Shown piece by piece: positions 47,415 to 54,900 of a stretch of DNA of 54,900 nt. The stretch spans positions 1-54,900 of IMG/VR virus record IMGVR_UViG_3300042555_000963; one strand, 5' to 3'. Source of the stretch: a virus. The notes beneath the pieces were generated by a model. That model had not been told where the DNA came from, did not search any database, and saw only the letters and a program-made list of their open reading frames with translations. How positions within the stretch are numbered: the stretch's first letter is position 1; each line of letters opens with the position of its first letter. Position numbers and translations under genes: made by a program.

Positions 47415-48539
47415 ATGAGTAAAAGAGACGAGATTCAAACAGAAGCTTTGGCCTTGGCAGTCGCTCATAGAAGATGTGGACTTGGTATATCCATGGGTGT
47501 CGGTAAGACACTGATTGGTCTAAAGTATATCGAGCATTTTCAACAAGCAAACAGTGGCAAGCTTAGGGTGCTAGTAGTAGCCCCTAAGCTATCCATTTTT
47601 GATAGCTGGCGCTCAGATGCCATTAAGTTCGGGGTATCCCTGGACGATATAGAATTCACAACTTATCTGTCTCTGAATAAAAACAACCCACATAATTATG
47701 ATGTAGTTGTGTTGGACGAATGCCATAGTTTATTATATGGTCACCAGACTTTCCTTGGCTTTTACCAGGGACGCATACTGGGCCTAACGGGTACACCACC
47801 TAGGTATACACGTTCAGAGAAAGGAGAAATGGTGCAGCAGTTTTGCCCTATCCTCTATACATACATTACCGATGATGCCGTGGATGATTCTATCCTGAAT
47901 GATTACCGCATCATTGTGCACCGCATGCCCTTAAGCGATAAGAACAACCTCTCGGTAAAAACCAAGAACGGTTCATTCTTTACGTCCGAGCGTAAGAACT
48001 ACGAATACTGGACCAAGCGTATTGTGCAGGCTAATTCCAAGAAAGAAGAACAGATCACTTCTGTTATGAGAATGAGAGCCATCATGGATTTCCGTACCAA
48101 GGAAACCTATACTAAAGAACTCCTCACAGAAATAGAAGACAAATGCATTGTGTTCTGTAATACACAGGACCAAGCAGACCGGATCTGTACTCACTCCTAT
48201 CACTCGACTAACAAAGACAGTGAGGAAAACCTACAAGATTTCAAAGATGGTAACATAGACCAGTTATCATGTGTCATGCAGTTAAACGAAGGTGTTAACA
48301 TTCCGAACCTGAAAGTCGGGATCATCATGCATGCATATGGCAACGAGCGTAAATCTAACCAGCGTATAGGAAGACTACTCAGACTTAATCCGGATGAGAA
48401 AGCCACTATACACATTCTTTGTTACAAAAACACTGTAGATGAACGTTGGGTAGGTGAAGCTTTAAAGGACCTGGATCCTGCAAAGATCAGCTACTGCGAC
48501 ATAAATATCCAATCCTATGACACATCACTTTACCGGTAA
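47415..48539 (+). CDS. SF2 DNA helicase (SNF2/DEAD-type)
   Basis: This is a 374-residue protein with all core motifs: Walker A GISMGVGKT (24-32), motif Ia VVAPKLS, motif II DECH (101-104), motif III GLTGTPP (123-129), motif V QLNEGVNIPNL, motif VI QRIGRLLR (316-323). ATP-driven remodelling or unwinding of DNA is expected, for replication or recombination. It is compact for the family, with no extra domains. Its end overlaps the next gene by 23 nt. Confidence 0.88.
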   Translation: MSKRDEIQTEALALAVAHRRCGLGISMGVGKTLIGLKYIEHFQQANSGKLRVLVVAPKLSIFDSWRSDAIKFGVSLDDIEFTTYLSLNKNNPHNYDVVVLDECHSLLYGHQTFLGFYQGRILGLTGTPPRYTRSEKGEMVQQFCPILYTYITDDAVDDSILNDYRIIVHRMPLSDKNNLSVKTKNGSFFTSERKNYEYWTKRIVQANSKKEEQITSVMRMRAIMDFRTKETYTKELLTEIEDKCIVFCNTQDQADRICTHSYHSTNKDSEENLQDFKDGNIDQLSCVMQLNEGVNIPNLKVGIIMHAYGNERKSNQRIGRLLRLNPDEKATIHILCYKNTVDERWVGEALKDLDPAKISYCDINIQSYDTSLYR

Positions 48540-48912
48540 GTTCGAAAAGCGTGACGGGGTGCTACGCCCTGTTAGCTCTGCTGTATCAAAACAGCAGGAG
48601 CTTTTTGTATCTGATATACCAGAAGGCAGTATTGTGGAATGCTTCTATGAAGTACAACACGATGACGGCACTCTCCCCCAGCTGGCAAAGCTGCACGTAA
48701 TCATACGGCAGCTTGCCACCCATGTGGGTGAGACAGTAGAAAATATGAAGTTGCTCGTGAAAGACCGAGCAGGCTTGTGTATTTCAAGAGAAGCAGCAGG
48801 TAAAGAGTACTTCCTAGCTAAAAGCTTTGGTGAGTGTTCTAAAGAAGAGCTATCTCTTGCTATACAGGCAGCTATAGAAATTGGTGAGGACGTTAACTTT
48901 CTGATTCAGTAA
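48517..48912 (+). CDS. Hypothetical recombination-associated protein
   Basis: This is a 131-residue protein (MTHHFTGKFEKRDGVLRPVS). The centre QLAKLHVIIRQLATHVGETVENMKLLVKDRAGLC and the end (EELSLAIQAAIEIGEDVNFL) recall NinB-type phage recombination proteins in layout. That resemblance is weak and from memory. It overlaps the helicase gene by 23 nt and, tail to tail, the inverted small gene by 20 nt. Confidence 0.58.
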   Translation: MTHHFTGKFEKRDGVLRPVSSAVSKQQELFVSDIPEGSIVECFYEVQHDDGTLPQLAKLHVIIRQLATHVGETVENMKLLVKDRAGLCISREAAGKEYFLAKSFGECSKEELSLAIQAAIEIGEDVNFLIQ

Positions 48913-49186
48913 GAATGTCATCCACTTCTTTATCTATAGTCAAACCATTTGCAACTGCTGAATTGTCCAGCTCGTTGAGCAGAGACATCAGGATCTGTAC
49001 ATGGTCCATCCAGGGTTCGCTAGGCTCTTGTCCTTGCTCAATAAGGTTTTGTAAAACAGTGATCTCTTCTTCTGTTCTGTCAGCAAGAATAGCCACTAAC
49101 ATAGACTGGAGTTTTTGGATAAAACCAGCACCCACTGTGATAGGAACCTGGGCGTCTTTCTTCAGCATTTTAATAGTAGAAGGCAT
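48893..49186 (-). CDS. Inverted small helical protein
   Basis: This 97-residue protein is on the opposite strand to its surroundings (MPSTIKMLKKDAQVPITVGA). The sequence is coherent and amphipathic (IQKLQSMLVAILADRTEEEI; HVQILMSLLNELDNSAVANG). The start has the TCCCTATG context of genuine minus-strand genes, so I prefer it to the Ser-rich frame on the plus strand. It overlaps the 131-residue gene's end by 20 nt. It may be controlled against the plus-strand transcripts. Confidence 0.6.
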   Translation of the reverse strand: MPSTIKMLKKDAQVPITVGAGFIQKLQSMLVAILADRTEEEITVLQNLIEQGQEPSEPWMDHVQILMSLLNELDNSAVANGLTIDKEVDDILTESES

Positions 49187-49226
49187 AGGGATATTAGATT
49201 AATTAACCACAAATTTAGAGAACTTT

Positions 49227-49943
49227 ATGACACAAACTGTAGATCTTGAAGAAATTAAACTAAAACTTATAGAGCGTCTGAAACCATCAGGCTGGGCTAC
49301 CAAGCTCCGTTCCTTTATCAACAGCACGCATTTTGACCAGATCCTGGAAGCACTCTACAATGAGCGGGAAGCTGGTAAACGTTTCACTCCTCCACTAAGA
49401 GACGTGTTCCGTGCATTTGAAGAGTGCCCGGTAGACAAACTGCGTATCGTCATGATAGGTCAGGATCCTTATCCTTACCTGGACGTAGCAGATGGTATTG
49501 CTTTTTCCTGCAGTAAAGGAACCAAGGTGCAACCCAGTTTGCAAAAGATGTTTGAAGCTATCGAGCATACAGTATACCAGGAGTATCCTACACATATGGA
49601 TCCAAACCTGCAGCGCTGGTCCAACCAGGGCATTTTAATGCTGAACAAAGCATTGACTTGCCAGGTAGACAAGGTGGGGTCACACTACGACATCTGGAAT
49701 GACTTTATCATGTATGTTATTGACATCTTGAACTTCACTAACTCCGGACTGATATTCGTTTTACTGGGACAAAAAGCCCAGGAGATCGAAAGTTGTATCA
49801 ACCAAAGTCATTATATACTCAAAGCTTCACACCCTGCAAGTGCAGCCTACACCAAAAGCATGTGGGATTGCAATGATCTGTTTAACGAGGCCAACAGAAT
49901 CATTTCTCAAAACAACGGTCCTCAGTTTAAAATCGAGTGGTAA
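49227..49943 (+). CDS. ung: Uracil-DNA glycosylase, family 1
   Basis: This is a 238-residue protein with catalytic motif GQDPYP (78-83, Asp80 activates water), QGILMLN (134-140) and the DNA-intercalation motif HPAS (202-205). LASQ-type usual HPSPLS is thus altered. It removes uracil from DNA, so phage DNA is expected not to be uracil-rich. Length and layout match bacterial Ung. It begins a unit with the MoxR/VWA genes. Divergent from the inverted 97-residue gene. Confidence 0.93.
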   Translation: MTQTVDLEEIKLKLIERLKPSGWATKLRSFINSTHFDQILEALYNEREAGKRFTPPLRDVFRAFEECPVDKLRIVMIGQDPYPYLDVADGIAFSCSKGTKVQPSLQKMFEAIEHTVYQEYPTHMDPNLQRWSNQGILMLNKALTCQVDKVGSHYDIWNDFIMYVIDILNFTNSGLIFVLLGQKAQEIESCINQSHYILKASHPASAAYTKSMWDCNDLFNEANRIISQNNGPQFKIEW

Positions 49944-49965
49944 CACACTCACAAAATCTATTATT

Positions 49966-50313
49966 ATGGCAGTAGAACAAGTACAACTGGGCGTAACAAC
50001 GATAAAAGAATTATTAGCAACCGGCTATACCTGGTTTAAGAAGGACGATCTGGGCTTTGGCTCTATTCAGGAAAAGTATTTGGCGTCTGATATACAAATC
50101 AACACCATCCGTAAACACCCGGCTCTAAGAGACCTGGAAACTACAGCAAGAGTATTTGTAATCATAGACGACACAAAAAATGAAACCACTTTGGAAACCA
50201 GCCAACCCGCACCTCAAGGGTCAGGGAATAATACACCTGAACAATTATTACCTGTGGAGCACAACACAACAGAAGTGGAAACTGATTCATTCGCAGCCTT
50301 CGCAAACCTCTAG
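49966..50313 (+). CDS. Small hypothetical protein
   Basis: Start ATG 49966 (MAVEQVQLGVTTIKELLATG, 115 residues), 22 nt past ung. N-terminal alpha/beta half (TWFKKDDLGFGSIQEKYLAS; RDLETTARVFVIIDD) and a disordered, acidic, Pro/Gln-rich tail (TSQPAPQGSGNNTPEQLL). It stops one base before the next ATG. It may be a partner of the MoxR/VWA proteins by position. Confidence 0.58.
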   Translation: MAVEQVQLGVTTIKELLATGYTWFKKDDLGFGSIQEKYLASDIQINTIRKHPALRDLETTARVFVIIDDTKNETTLETSQPAPQGSGNNTPEQLLPVEHNTTEVETDSFAAFANL

Positions 50314-50314
50314 T

Positions 50315-51910
50315 ATGAGACCATCACCAACAGCAAGTGCTACCAGTTATCCGGTAGGTACACGTATGAACGGCAATGATGGAATGCCTTGGGAAATTGT
50401 TGCAACTTCTAATGGTGTACAGCGATGGGTCCGGGCCAAAGTACCCTTTCAACCACTTAATCTTTCTTCTACTATGATAAAGATAAACCCATTTGAAGTG
50501 GGAGACATAGTGGAAGTAGTCAAAAGCGGTTCTGGTTGCGGCCAGGACGAAATCGGTATACAGGCCACTGTCACTGAACTGGGTATGTATTATCCAGGCG
50601 TTGCTGGCGTCAAAGTGCACCCTCATATCGGTAATACCAAATCTTATATAGAAAACGGCAATAAACATACCAGCTTTCACAGCGGGTTTATTGCTTGTGA
50701 ATCTTTCAAACTCGTTATCAGGCCCATGCCTGCAGAAAACTCTCCACAAACTTTTAAACTCAATCAGAACATGTCTAAAGTTAAGACAATCAACAAGAAA
50801 TCAGCACAGGAAGTGCGTAGTATTGACACCTCTTTGATCAACAAGGAAGAAGTATTTAAGATGCTTGCTCTTGCAGAGAGTACCGGTCTGCCATTATTAT
50901 TAGTGGGTCAGCCCGGGGTTGCTAAAACCAAATCAGTACTCGACTATGCAAAAGCCTGGTTGAACAGAGACGGTAAAATGTCTGCTGCAGATTTTAACAA
51001 CAAAATATATATCCTTGAGACCGATGAAGGTACCAAGGCATCTGAGATCAAGGGTATGCCTGCTCTTGACAAACTATTCACCGAGAACCAGTATGAGATC
51101 CATGCACCGATTGCCGATGCAGAGATCGTTATCATCAACGAGGTGGACAAAGCAAGCTCTGCTATCCGTAATGCCATGCTTGGTGTTATGAACGAGAAGT
51201 TTCTCTTCAACGGTAAAAACAAAATCCCATGTAAGTGGAAGCTTTTTGTTGCTACCTGTAACGAGATTCCTAAAGAAGAAGCAAACTCTCCTTTCTGGGA
51301 CCGCTTCATGCTGAAACACACTGTAAACCGTGTATCTGCCGGTGAGTTAGTTAAGTACTACAACAAAGGTGCACGCGAATACAAAGAAAGCTACAAGATT
51401 GGCATTCCTACCAAAACAGAAATCAATGCTGTAGAGATACCAACCAACAAGCTGGAAAAGTATTTAGAAGTGGGTTACCAGCACAGCTCTGACCGTACTC
51501 TAACATTTGTACCAACGCTTACCAAAGCAGTGAGCTACATCTGGGATGTATCAACAGACAAAGCCCTTGTAAAGACAGCACAGATCATGATCTCTCAGAA
51601 CGCAGGTTCAGAGCTTCAGAATAAACTGATGTCACCGGAAGTAAAGACTGTGATGAGCAAAGTGGAGATGTTACATTCTTACACCAGCAACGAACAGCTC
51701 GAGCTGGCAGTAGCTGAGATCGAAAGCCTGATCAACACGTATACATCACGCAATATGATGGACGAAGGACAGGTGGAAGAAATCGAAATGAGCATGCAGT
51801 ACATCATCTCTACTCACCCTGCACGTAAAGACTATCAAACTTCAGAAGAGTTTGACCAGATGATTGCAGAATCTGTTGTATCAGATATGCCAGTTGAAGC
51901 AACATTCTAA
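50315..51910 (+). CDS. MoxR-family AAA+ ATPase with N-terminal extension
   Basis: The frame is open from ATG 50315 (531 residues); an internal ATG at 50771 (MSKVKTINKKSAQE) would give a 379-residue ATPase alone. Residues 1-150 are beta-rich (KINPFEVGDIVEVVKSGSGC) and SH3-like. ATPase: Walker A GQPGVAKT (198-205), Walker B IVIINEVDKA (271-280), sensor 1 ATCNEI (313-318), Arg330 in FWDRF. MoxR ATPases act with VWA proteins as chaperone-like remodelers. The VWA gene follows directly. A terminator lies between them. Confidence 0.85.
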   Translation: MRPSPTASATSYPVGTRMNGNDGMPWEIVATSNGVQRWVRAKVPFQPLNLSSTMIKINPFEVGDIVEVVKSGSGCGQDEIGIQATVTELGMYYPGVAGVKVHPHIGNTKSYIENGNKHTSFHSGFIACESFKLVIRPMPAENSPQTFKLNQNMSKVKTINKKSAQEVRSIDTSLINKEEVFKMLALAESTGLPLLLVGQPGVAKTKSVLDYAKAWLNRDGKMSAADFNNKIYILETDEGTKASEIKGMPALDKLFTENQYEIHAPIADAEIVIINEVDKASSAIRNAMLGVMNEKFLFNGKNKIPCKWKLFVATCNEIPKEEANSPFWDRFMLKHTVNRVSAGELVKYYNKGAREYKESYKIGIPTKTEINAVEIPTNKLEKYLEVGYQHSSDRTLTFVPTLTKAVSYIWDVSTDKALVKTAQIMISQNAGSELQNKLMSPEVKTVMSKVEMLHSYTSNEQLELAVAEIESLINTYTSRNMMDEGQVEEIEMSMQYIISTHPARKDYQTSEEFDQMIAESVVSDMPVEATF

Positions 51911-51918
51911 ATAACACA

Positions 51919-51953
51919 GATGACCGGAACTAAACACTCCGGTCATCTTTTTA
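51919..51953 (+). terminator. Intrinsic terminator between MoxR and VWA genes
   Basis: GATGACCGG / CCGGTCATC perfect 9-bp stem with 11-nt loop, then TTTTT. It may attenuate rather than fully stop transcription into the VWA gene. Confidence 0.85.
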
Positions 51954-51963
51954 AATCAAGTAT

Positions 51964-53469
51964 ATGGCTGCTAAAAGCAAACAATATAAAAACGTATACA
52001 CCATCCTTGAGAAAGTCAAGAAGGGTGAAATACAATCACACTATAAAGCCGATGATGGTGGTTTGTTTGGTAAGCTGAACTTTTATAAAAAAGCAGATCT
52101 TATCAAGCCATACATCCATTACATAGATGAGACCAAGATCTCAAGCATTGTGAATAAAGAGATCTACAGCATGGAGTCTATCAAAGAATACTACAACCGG
52201 TTTGCCCGCAGTACAGCTTTTGATAAACTAGACCAGGATAAAAAACCTGACATGAATGCATTTCATACCAAGCTGCAACAGAACTATAGAAAGTTTCCTG
52301 AGCACATGAAGTATGACATTCACAAGATGTATTACAACAAGATCGACAAGCTTGAATTTGAAGAGCGTACTGATAAAAACAATACGCGTTACAAGTTCCT
52401 AGAGAAAGCTAACAATCCTGTAGGTAAGATTATGTCTGAAGGGTCCAACCTAAAAAGCGCCATCTTTACCAAACAGATGATGCTCTACTACATGATGCAG
52501 ATGACCATGATGGAATACATTGATCCGGAAGCTCATCAGCAAATGCAGAACGGTCTGGGTGGTGGTGACGATAATCAGTTCAACCAAGACGATATCGACA
52601 ATGCCATGGATAAAATGCTCAACAATCAGCTGAGCAAGAACATGCTGGATAAAGCTATGAAAGATGCACAGGATACCTGTAATATGATGGACCAGCACGT
52701 TGATAAAGAAACCCAGGAAAAACTTTTTGAAGACTCCTATAAAGGTGGTAGCGGTCAACCTGCAAAGCTCTCTCCGGATTATTTCCGAAAAGTTGCTGAA
52801 AGACTCGAGCGTATTAATATCTCTATGGGTTCACTCAAAGAAAAGTTACAAAAGCTTTTGGACAAGAGTGCTGCATATTTTTCTGCACGCAAAGAAACCA
52901 TCTATGATGATCTGCTTAACTCCCAGGATGTTTCCGGACTTGAAGATTATATACTACTGCATCCCAAGCTACGTACGATATTTTTAGAAGACATCCAGAT
53001 CAAAGACTACAAGTATGTGGGCAAGATCGATGTCTATATAGATGTATCAGGATCTATGTCCAGCAGCTGTGGTGTAGTGAATACAGAAGACAGGTATATC
53101 TCCAAGATAGATTTTGCTAAGTCTATGGTTGCTAAACTAAAACAACTGGACATGCTAAACGATGTCTACTTGTTTGATACACGCGTTAAGAAATACCGCA
53201 ACGACCTGATATCTATCTCTATGATAGATTGTGGTGGCGGTACAACTATTGACAACGCAGTACGTAACATTGAACTTATAGGTAACAACGCTTTAGTGAT
53301 TACTGATGCAGAAGATCATTGCAGCATCTACTCAGAAAAAGCATTCTTTATTGGTGTAGAAGGAGCAAGGTTTAACTCCTTTGACGAGAAGTACATGGAT
53401 AAAGGACAATGTATCATATTTAACGGATCACGTATATATCAAGTAGGGTTAGATGGAAAAGCTGTCTAG
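51964..53469 (+). CDS. VWA-domain protein, MoxR partner
   Basis: This is a 501-residue protein. Residues 1-330 are helical and charged. From ~355 a von Willebrand A domain follows with MIDAS motif DVSGSMSSS (Asp360), then GGGTTIDNAV (Thr near 423) and ITDAED (Asp near 448). All metal-coordinating positions appear present. With the adjacent AAA+ gene this forms a RavA/ViaA- or CoxD/CoxE-like pair that may remodel or load metal into a target. The target in a phage is unknown. Confidence 0.85.
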   Translation: MAAKSKQYKNVYTILEKVKKGEIQSHYKADDGGLFGKLNFYKKADLIKPYIHYIDETKISSIVNKEIYSMESIKEYYNRFARSTAFDKLDQDKKPDMNAFHTKLQQNYRKFPEHMKYDIHKMYYNKIDKLEFEERTDKNNTRYKFLEKANNPVGKIMSEGSNLKSAIFTKQMMLYYMMQMTMMEYIDPEAHQQMQNGLGGGDDNQFNQDDIDNAMDKMLNNQLSKNMLDKAMKDAQDTCNMMDQHVDKETQEKLFEDSYKGGSGQPAKLSPDYFRKVAERLERINISMGSLKEKLQKLLDKSAAYFSARKETIYDDLLNSQDVSGLEDYILLHPKLRTIFLEDIQIKDYKYVGKIDVYIDVSGSMSSSCGVVNTEDRYISKIDFAKSMVAKLKQLDMLNDVYLFDTRVKKYRNDLISISMIDCGGGTTIDNAVRNIELIGNNALVITDAEDHCSIYSEKAFFIGVEGARFNSFDEKYMDKGQCIIFNGSRIYQVGLDGKAV

Positions 53470-53486
53470 GTAACCAACTCGTTACC
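53469..53486. repeat. Inverted repeat GGTAAC-N6-GTTACC
   Basis: A perfect 6-bp palindrome with a 6-nt spacer, overlapping the VWA stop codon and ~75 nt before the next gene. It matches the half-site of the GGTAACTAA repeats near the HxlR gene, so it is a candidate HxlR site. Confidence 0.4.
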
Positions 53487-53559
53487 TAATTACCTGCAAA
53501 AAAGGTTTTATGGGGTGTTTTCAGGATGCATTTTATATTGAGCCATCAAAAAATACAGT

Positions 53560-53868
53560 ATGAATACACCAAAAAAAAGAACACCCAAAAACAACAATGG
53601 CTCTGCAAAATCCAGTAAGAACTGGGCATATCTTGTAGAGCATGGCGTAGAAATTACTGGCATACGTTTATCGTCATTGAGAGACAAGTTCCCCTTTGAG
53701 ATAATGAAGCCAGGAGACAGTTTTATTGTACCATCTAAAGACCCTGTTGCAAAGAAACCCAACACCCTACATTATGCAGCAAAGCAATTTGCACGCATAA
53801 GACCAGGGTTTACGCTGACATCACGTATGCAGCTAAATGGAGAGAGAAGAGTGTGGAGAATAAAATAG
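53560..53868 (+). CDS. Small conserved phage protein (DUF7303-like)
   Basis: This 102-residue protein has a basic, Asn/Lys-rich start (MNTPKKRTPKNNNGSAKSSK). Its core is KFPFEIMKPGDSFIVPSKDP then AAKQFARIRPGFTLTSRMQL and WRIK. The phrase F-P-F-x-x-M-x-x-G-D-S-F occurs in a widespread family of small phage and plasmid proteins, possibly DNA-binding. It ends one base before the opposing gene's stop codon. Confidence 0.68.
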   Translation: MNTPKKRTPKNNNGSAKSSKNWAYLVEHGVEITGIRLSSLRDKFPFEIMKPGDSFIVPSKDPVAKKPNTLHYAAKQFARIRPGFTLTSRMQLNGERRVWRIK

Positions 53869-54900
53869 TTATAGGTTCATCTTAGAGCCTATGACACCAA
53901 AAATTAATATGGGTAAGTCCGGATTAGTAGAGATACTGGTCCGGACACCTATGTTAAACTTAAACCGCTTAGTCAGTGCATAATCTACAGCAGCACCTGT
54001 CATGAATCCCATGTCAGGAGACTCCACAAATGCTCGCTGTTTAGTCAGATACGTAAGCGGACTTCCGGACATGTAGATATCCGGAGAAATACTGAGCTTT
54101 TTATTAATAGGAAAAGACTTGGTAAAGAAAAAAAGCATAGAGTTAGTAACACTATACTCGTCTTCAGCCTTGGCAACAGATATTGTAGTGTTGACACCAG
54201 CTACACCCCACTTGTTGGGATAAATGTAGGCATAAGTAATAAAGCCAAAATGGCTCCCAAAGGCGGAAGCAACCGTAGCACCCCAGTTGGAGATGCTCTG
54301 TAGTTTACCTTCCTGAAAATTCATTTTAGTATACCTGGAGCTCAGTGCAAACTGTTGCAGGTTACTCCATACCATCCCGGTTACACCCCAGGATGACTGT
54401 CCGGTCATAGATGACTGGGACATTCCAAACGTAGCAATAACATTCACAGACTTGTCCAGGGATTGACCCCCTGTAAAGTCGGAATTAAACAATATTGGGT
54501 TTACACGGGCAGCTGCCCTACCACCCCCTTTAGAAGAGCCTTTAGAAGAGCTCTTAGACTCTGACTTACTTTCACTTTTAGATTCACTCTTAGAGTCTGA
54601 ACTTGAAGAAGACTCTGAACTTGAAGAACTTTCCCCGCTGCTAGAGCTGCTGCTGCTAGACTCTGAGCTCGATCCTTGAGAATTGCTTGAACTAGCGGCA
54701 GAGCTACTGGCGGAGGAAGAAGCTGAACTTGCGGCAGAACTGCCCGCAGAGCTGGCTGCCGATGAGGCAGCACTGGAAGCAGCAGAAGACGCTGCAGAAG
54801 CGGCTGCTGTTGACGCAGCGGCACTGGCTGCTGAACTTACTGCAGCAGATACAGCAGTGGCTGTAATTTGAGTGCTAGTAGCTGCAGCTTGAGCCACAGA
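53869..54900 (-). CDS. Ala/Ser-rich, beta-barrel-like protein, 5' end outside window
   Basis: The frame reaches the right edge without a certain start. About 110 residues of low-complexity Ala/Ser repeats (SSAASSAASSAASSA) lead to Ser/Glu/Lys repeats (SESKSESKSESK), a basic linker (KGGGRAAARVNP) and a ~210-residue beta-rich domain. That domain has alternating aromatic strands (SNLQQFALSSRYTKMNFQEG; FGFITYAYIYPNKWGVAGVN) and an end, FKFNIGVRTSISTNPDLPIL..., like Bacteroidota outer-membrane barrels. Convergent with the plus-strand gene. Role could be surface exclusion; unproven. Confidence 0.6.
   Translation of the reverse strand, partial: SVAQAAATSTQITATAVSAAVSSAASAAASTAAASAASSAASSAASSAASSAGSSAASSASSSASSSAASSSNSQGSSSESSSSSSSSGESSSSSESSSSSDSKSESKSESKSESKSSSKGSSKGGGRAAARVNPILFNSDFTGGQSLDKSVNVIATFGMSQSSMTGQSSWGVTGMVWSNLQQFALSSRYTKMNFQEGKLQSISNWGATVASAFGSHFGFITYAYIYPNKWGVAGVNTTISVAKAEDEYSVTNSMLFFFTKSFPINKKLSISPDIYMSGSPLTYLTKQRAFVESPDMGFMTGAAVDYALTKRFKFNIGVRTSISTNPDLPILIFGVIGSKMNL

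Noticed and set aside
48915-49202. 95-codon plus-strand frame between the 131-residue gene and ung
   Set aside because: Ser/Cys-rich composition typical of an antisense shadow; the opposite strand encodes a coherent protein with a good start context.
53508-53765. 85-codon minus-strand frame opposite the DUF7303-like gene
   Set aside because: The plus-strand protein has a recognisable core motif; the minus frame is hydrophobic shadow sequence.
54530-54840. CRISPR-like or tandem DNA repeat at the right edge
   Set aside because: Short Ser/Ala/Glu/Lys codon repeats within a reading frame; no spacers of constant length.

Overview
The window looks like a segment of a large double-stranded DNA bacteriophage (or prophage) of a Bacteroidota host. 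Virion genes fill the minus strand from about 30 kb down to the left edge. Small early or regulatory genes and a DNA-metabolism block run on the plus strand from 30.6 kb to the right edge. Bacteroidota-type promoters (TTTG, about 20 nt, TAnnTTTG-like) occur in several places. Shine-Dalgarno sequences are mostly absent; start codons instead sit in CCTATG contexts and A-rich leaders. A tyrosine recombinase, an excisionase-like protein and a tRNA-3'-end attP candidate (41.2-42.5 kb) indicate a temperate or integrating phage. The head genes and the IHF-like and winged-helix genes recall crAss-like phages, but that is inference from memory of the families.

Minus strand, read right to left: a small gene at 30.2 kb, an HxlR regulator, a run of small genes (GNAT, winged helix, IHF-like, Cys-rich protein, PD-(D/E)XK nuclease, arginyltransferase-like GNAT), a tRNA-Leu(CAG), large terminase, portal, scaffold-like protein, major capsid protein, connector-type proteins, a Dps-like protein, a large structural protein, and then tail and fibre proteins. 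The last two are very large fibres. One ends in an S74-type intramolecular chaperone; the other runs off the left edge.

Plus strand, 30.6-34.0 kb: a string of small gene cassettes. Each is preceded by a near-identical block (AACCCTTGAT, exactly 6 nt, TAAAA or TAGTA), and most end in an intrinsic terminator. Between 34.2 and 39.5 kb, small protein genes alternate with three long noncoding stretches rich in long-range complementary helices. The third contains two tandem hairpin-plus-tRNA-like modules and a complete phage-encoded tmRNA (ssrA) with a 26-residue tag.

Plus strand, 39.5-53.9 kb: hypothetical genes, the integration module, an HNH protein, an SF2 helicase, family-1 uracil-DNA glycosylase, a MoxR AAA+ ATPase fused to an unfamiliar N-terminal domain, and a partner VWA protein. 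A minus-strand Ala/Ser-rich, beta-barrel-like protein is cut by the right edge.

The main points of novelty are the tmRNA with its tRNA-like neighbours, the candidate ornate RNAs, the fixed-spacing early promoter array, and the phage MoxR/VWA pair.
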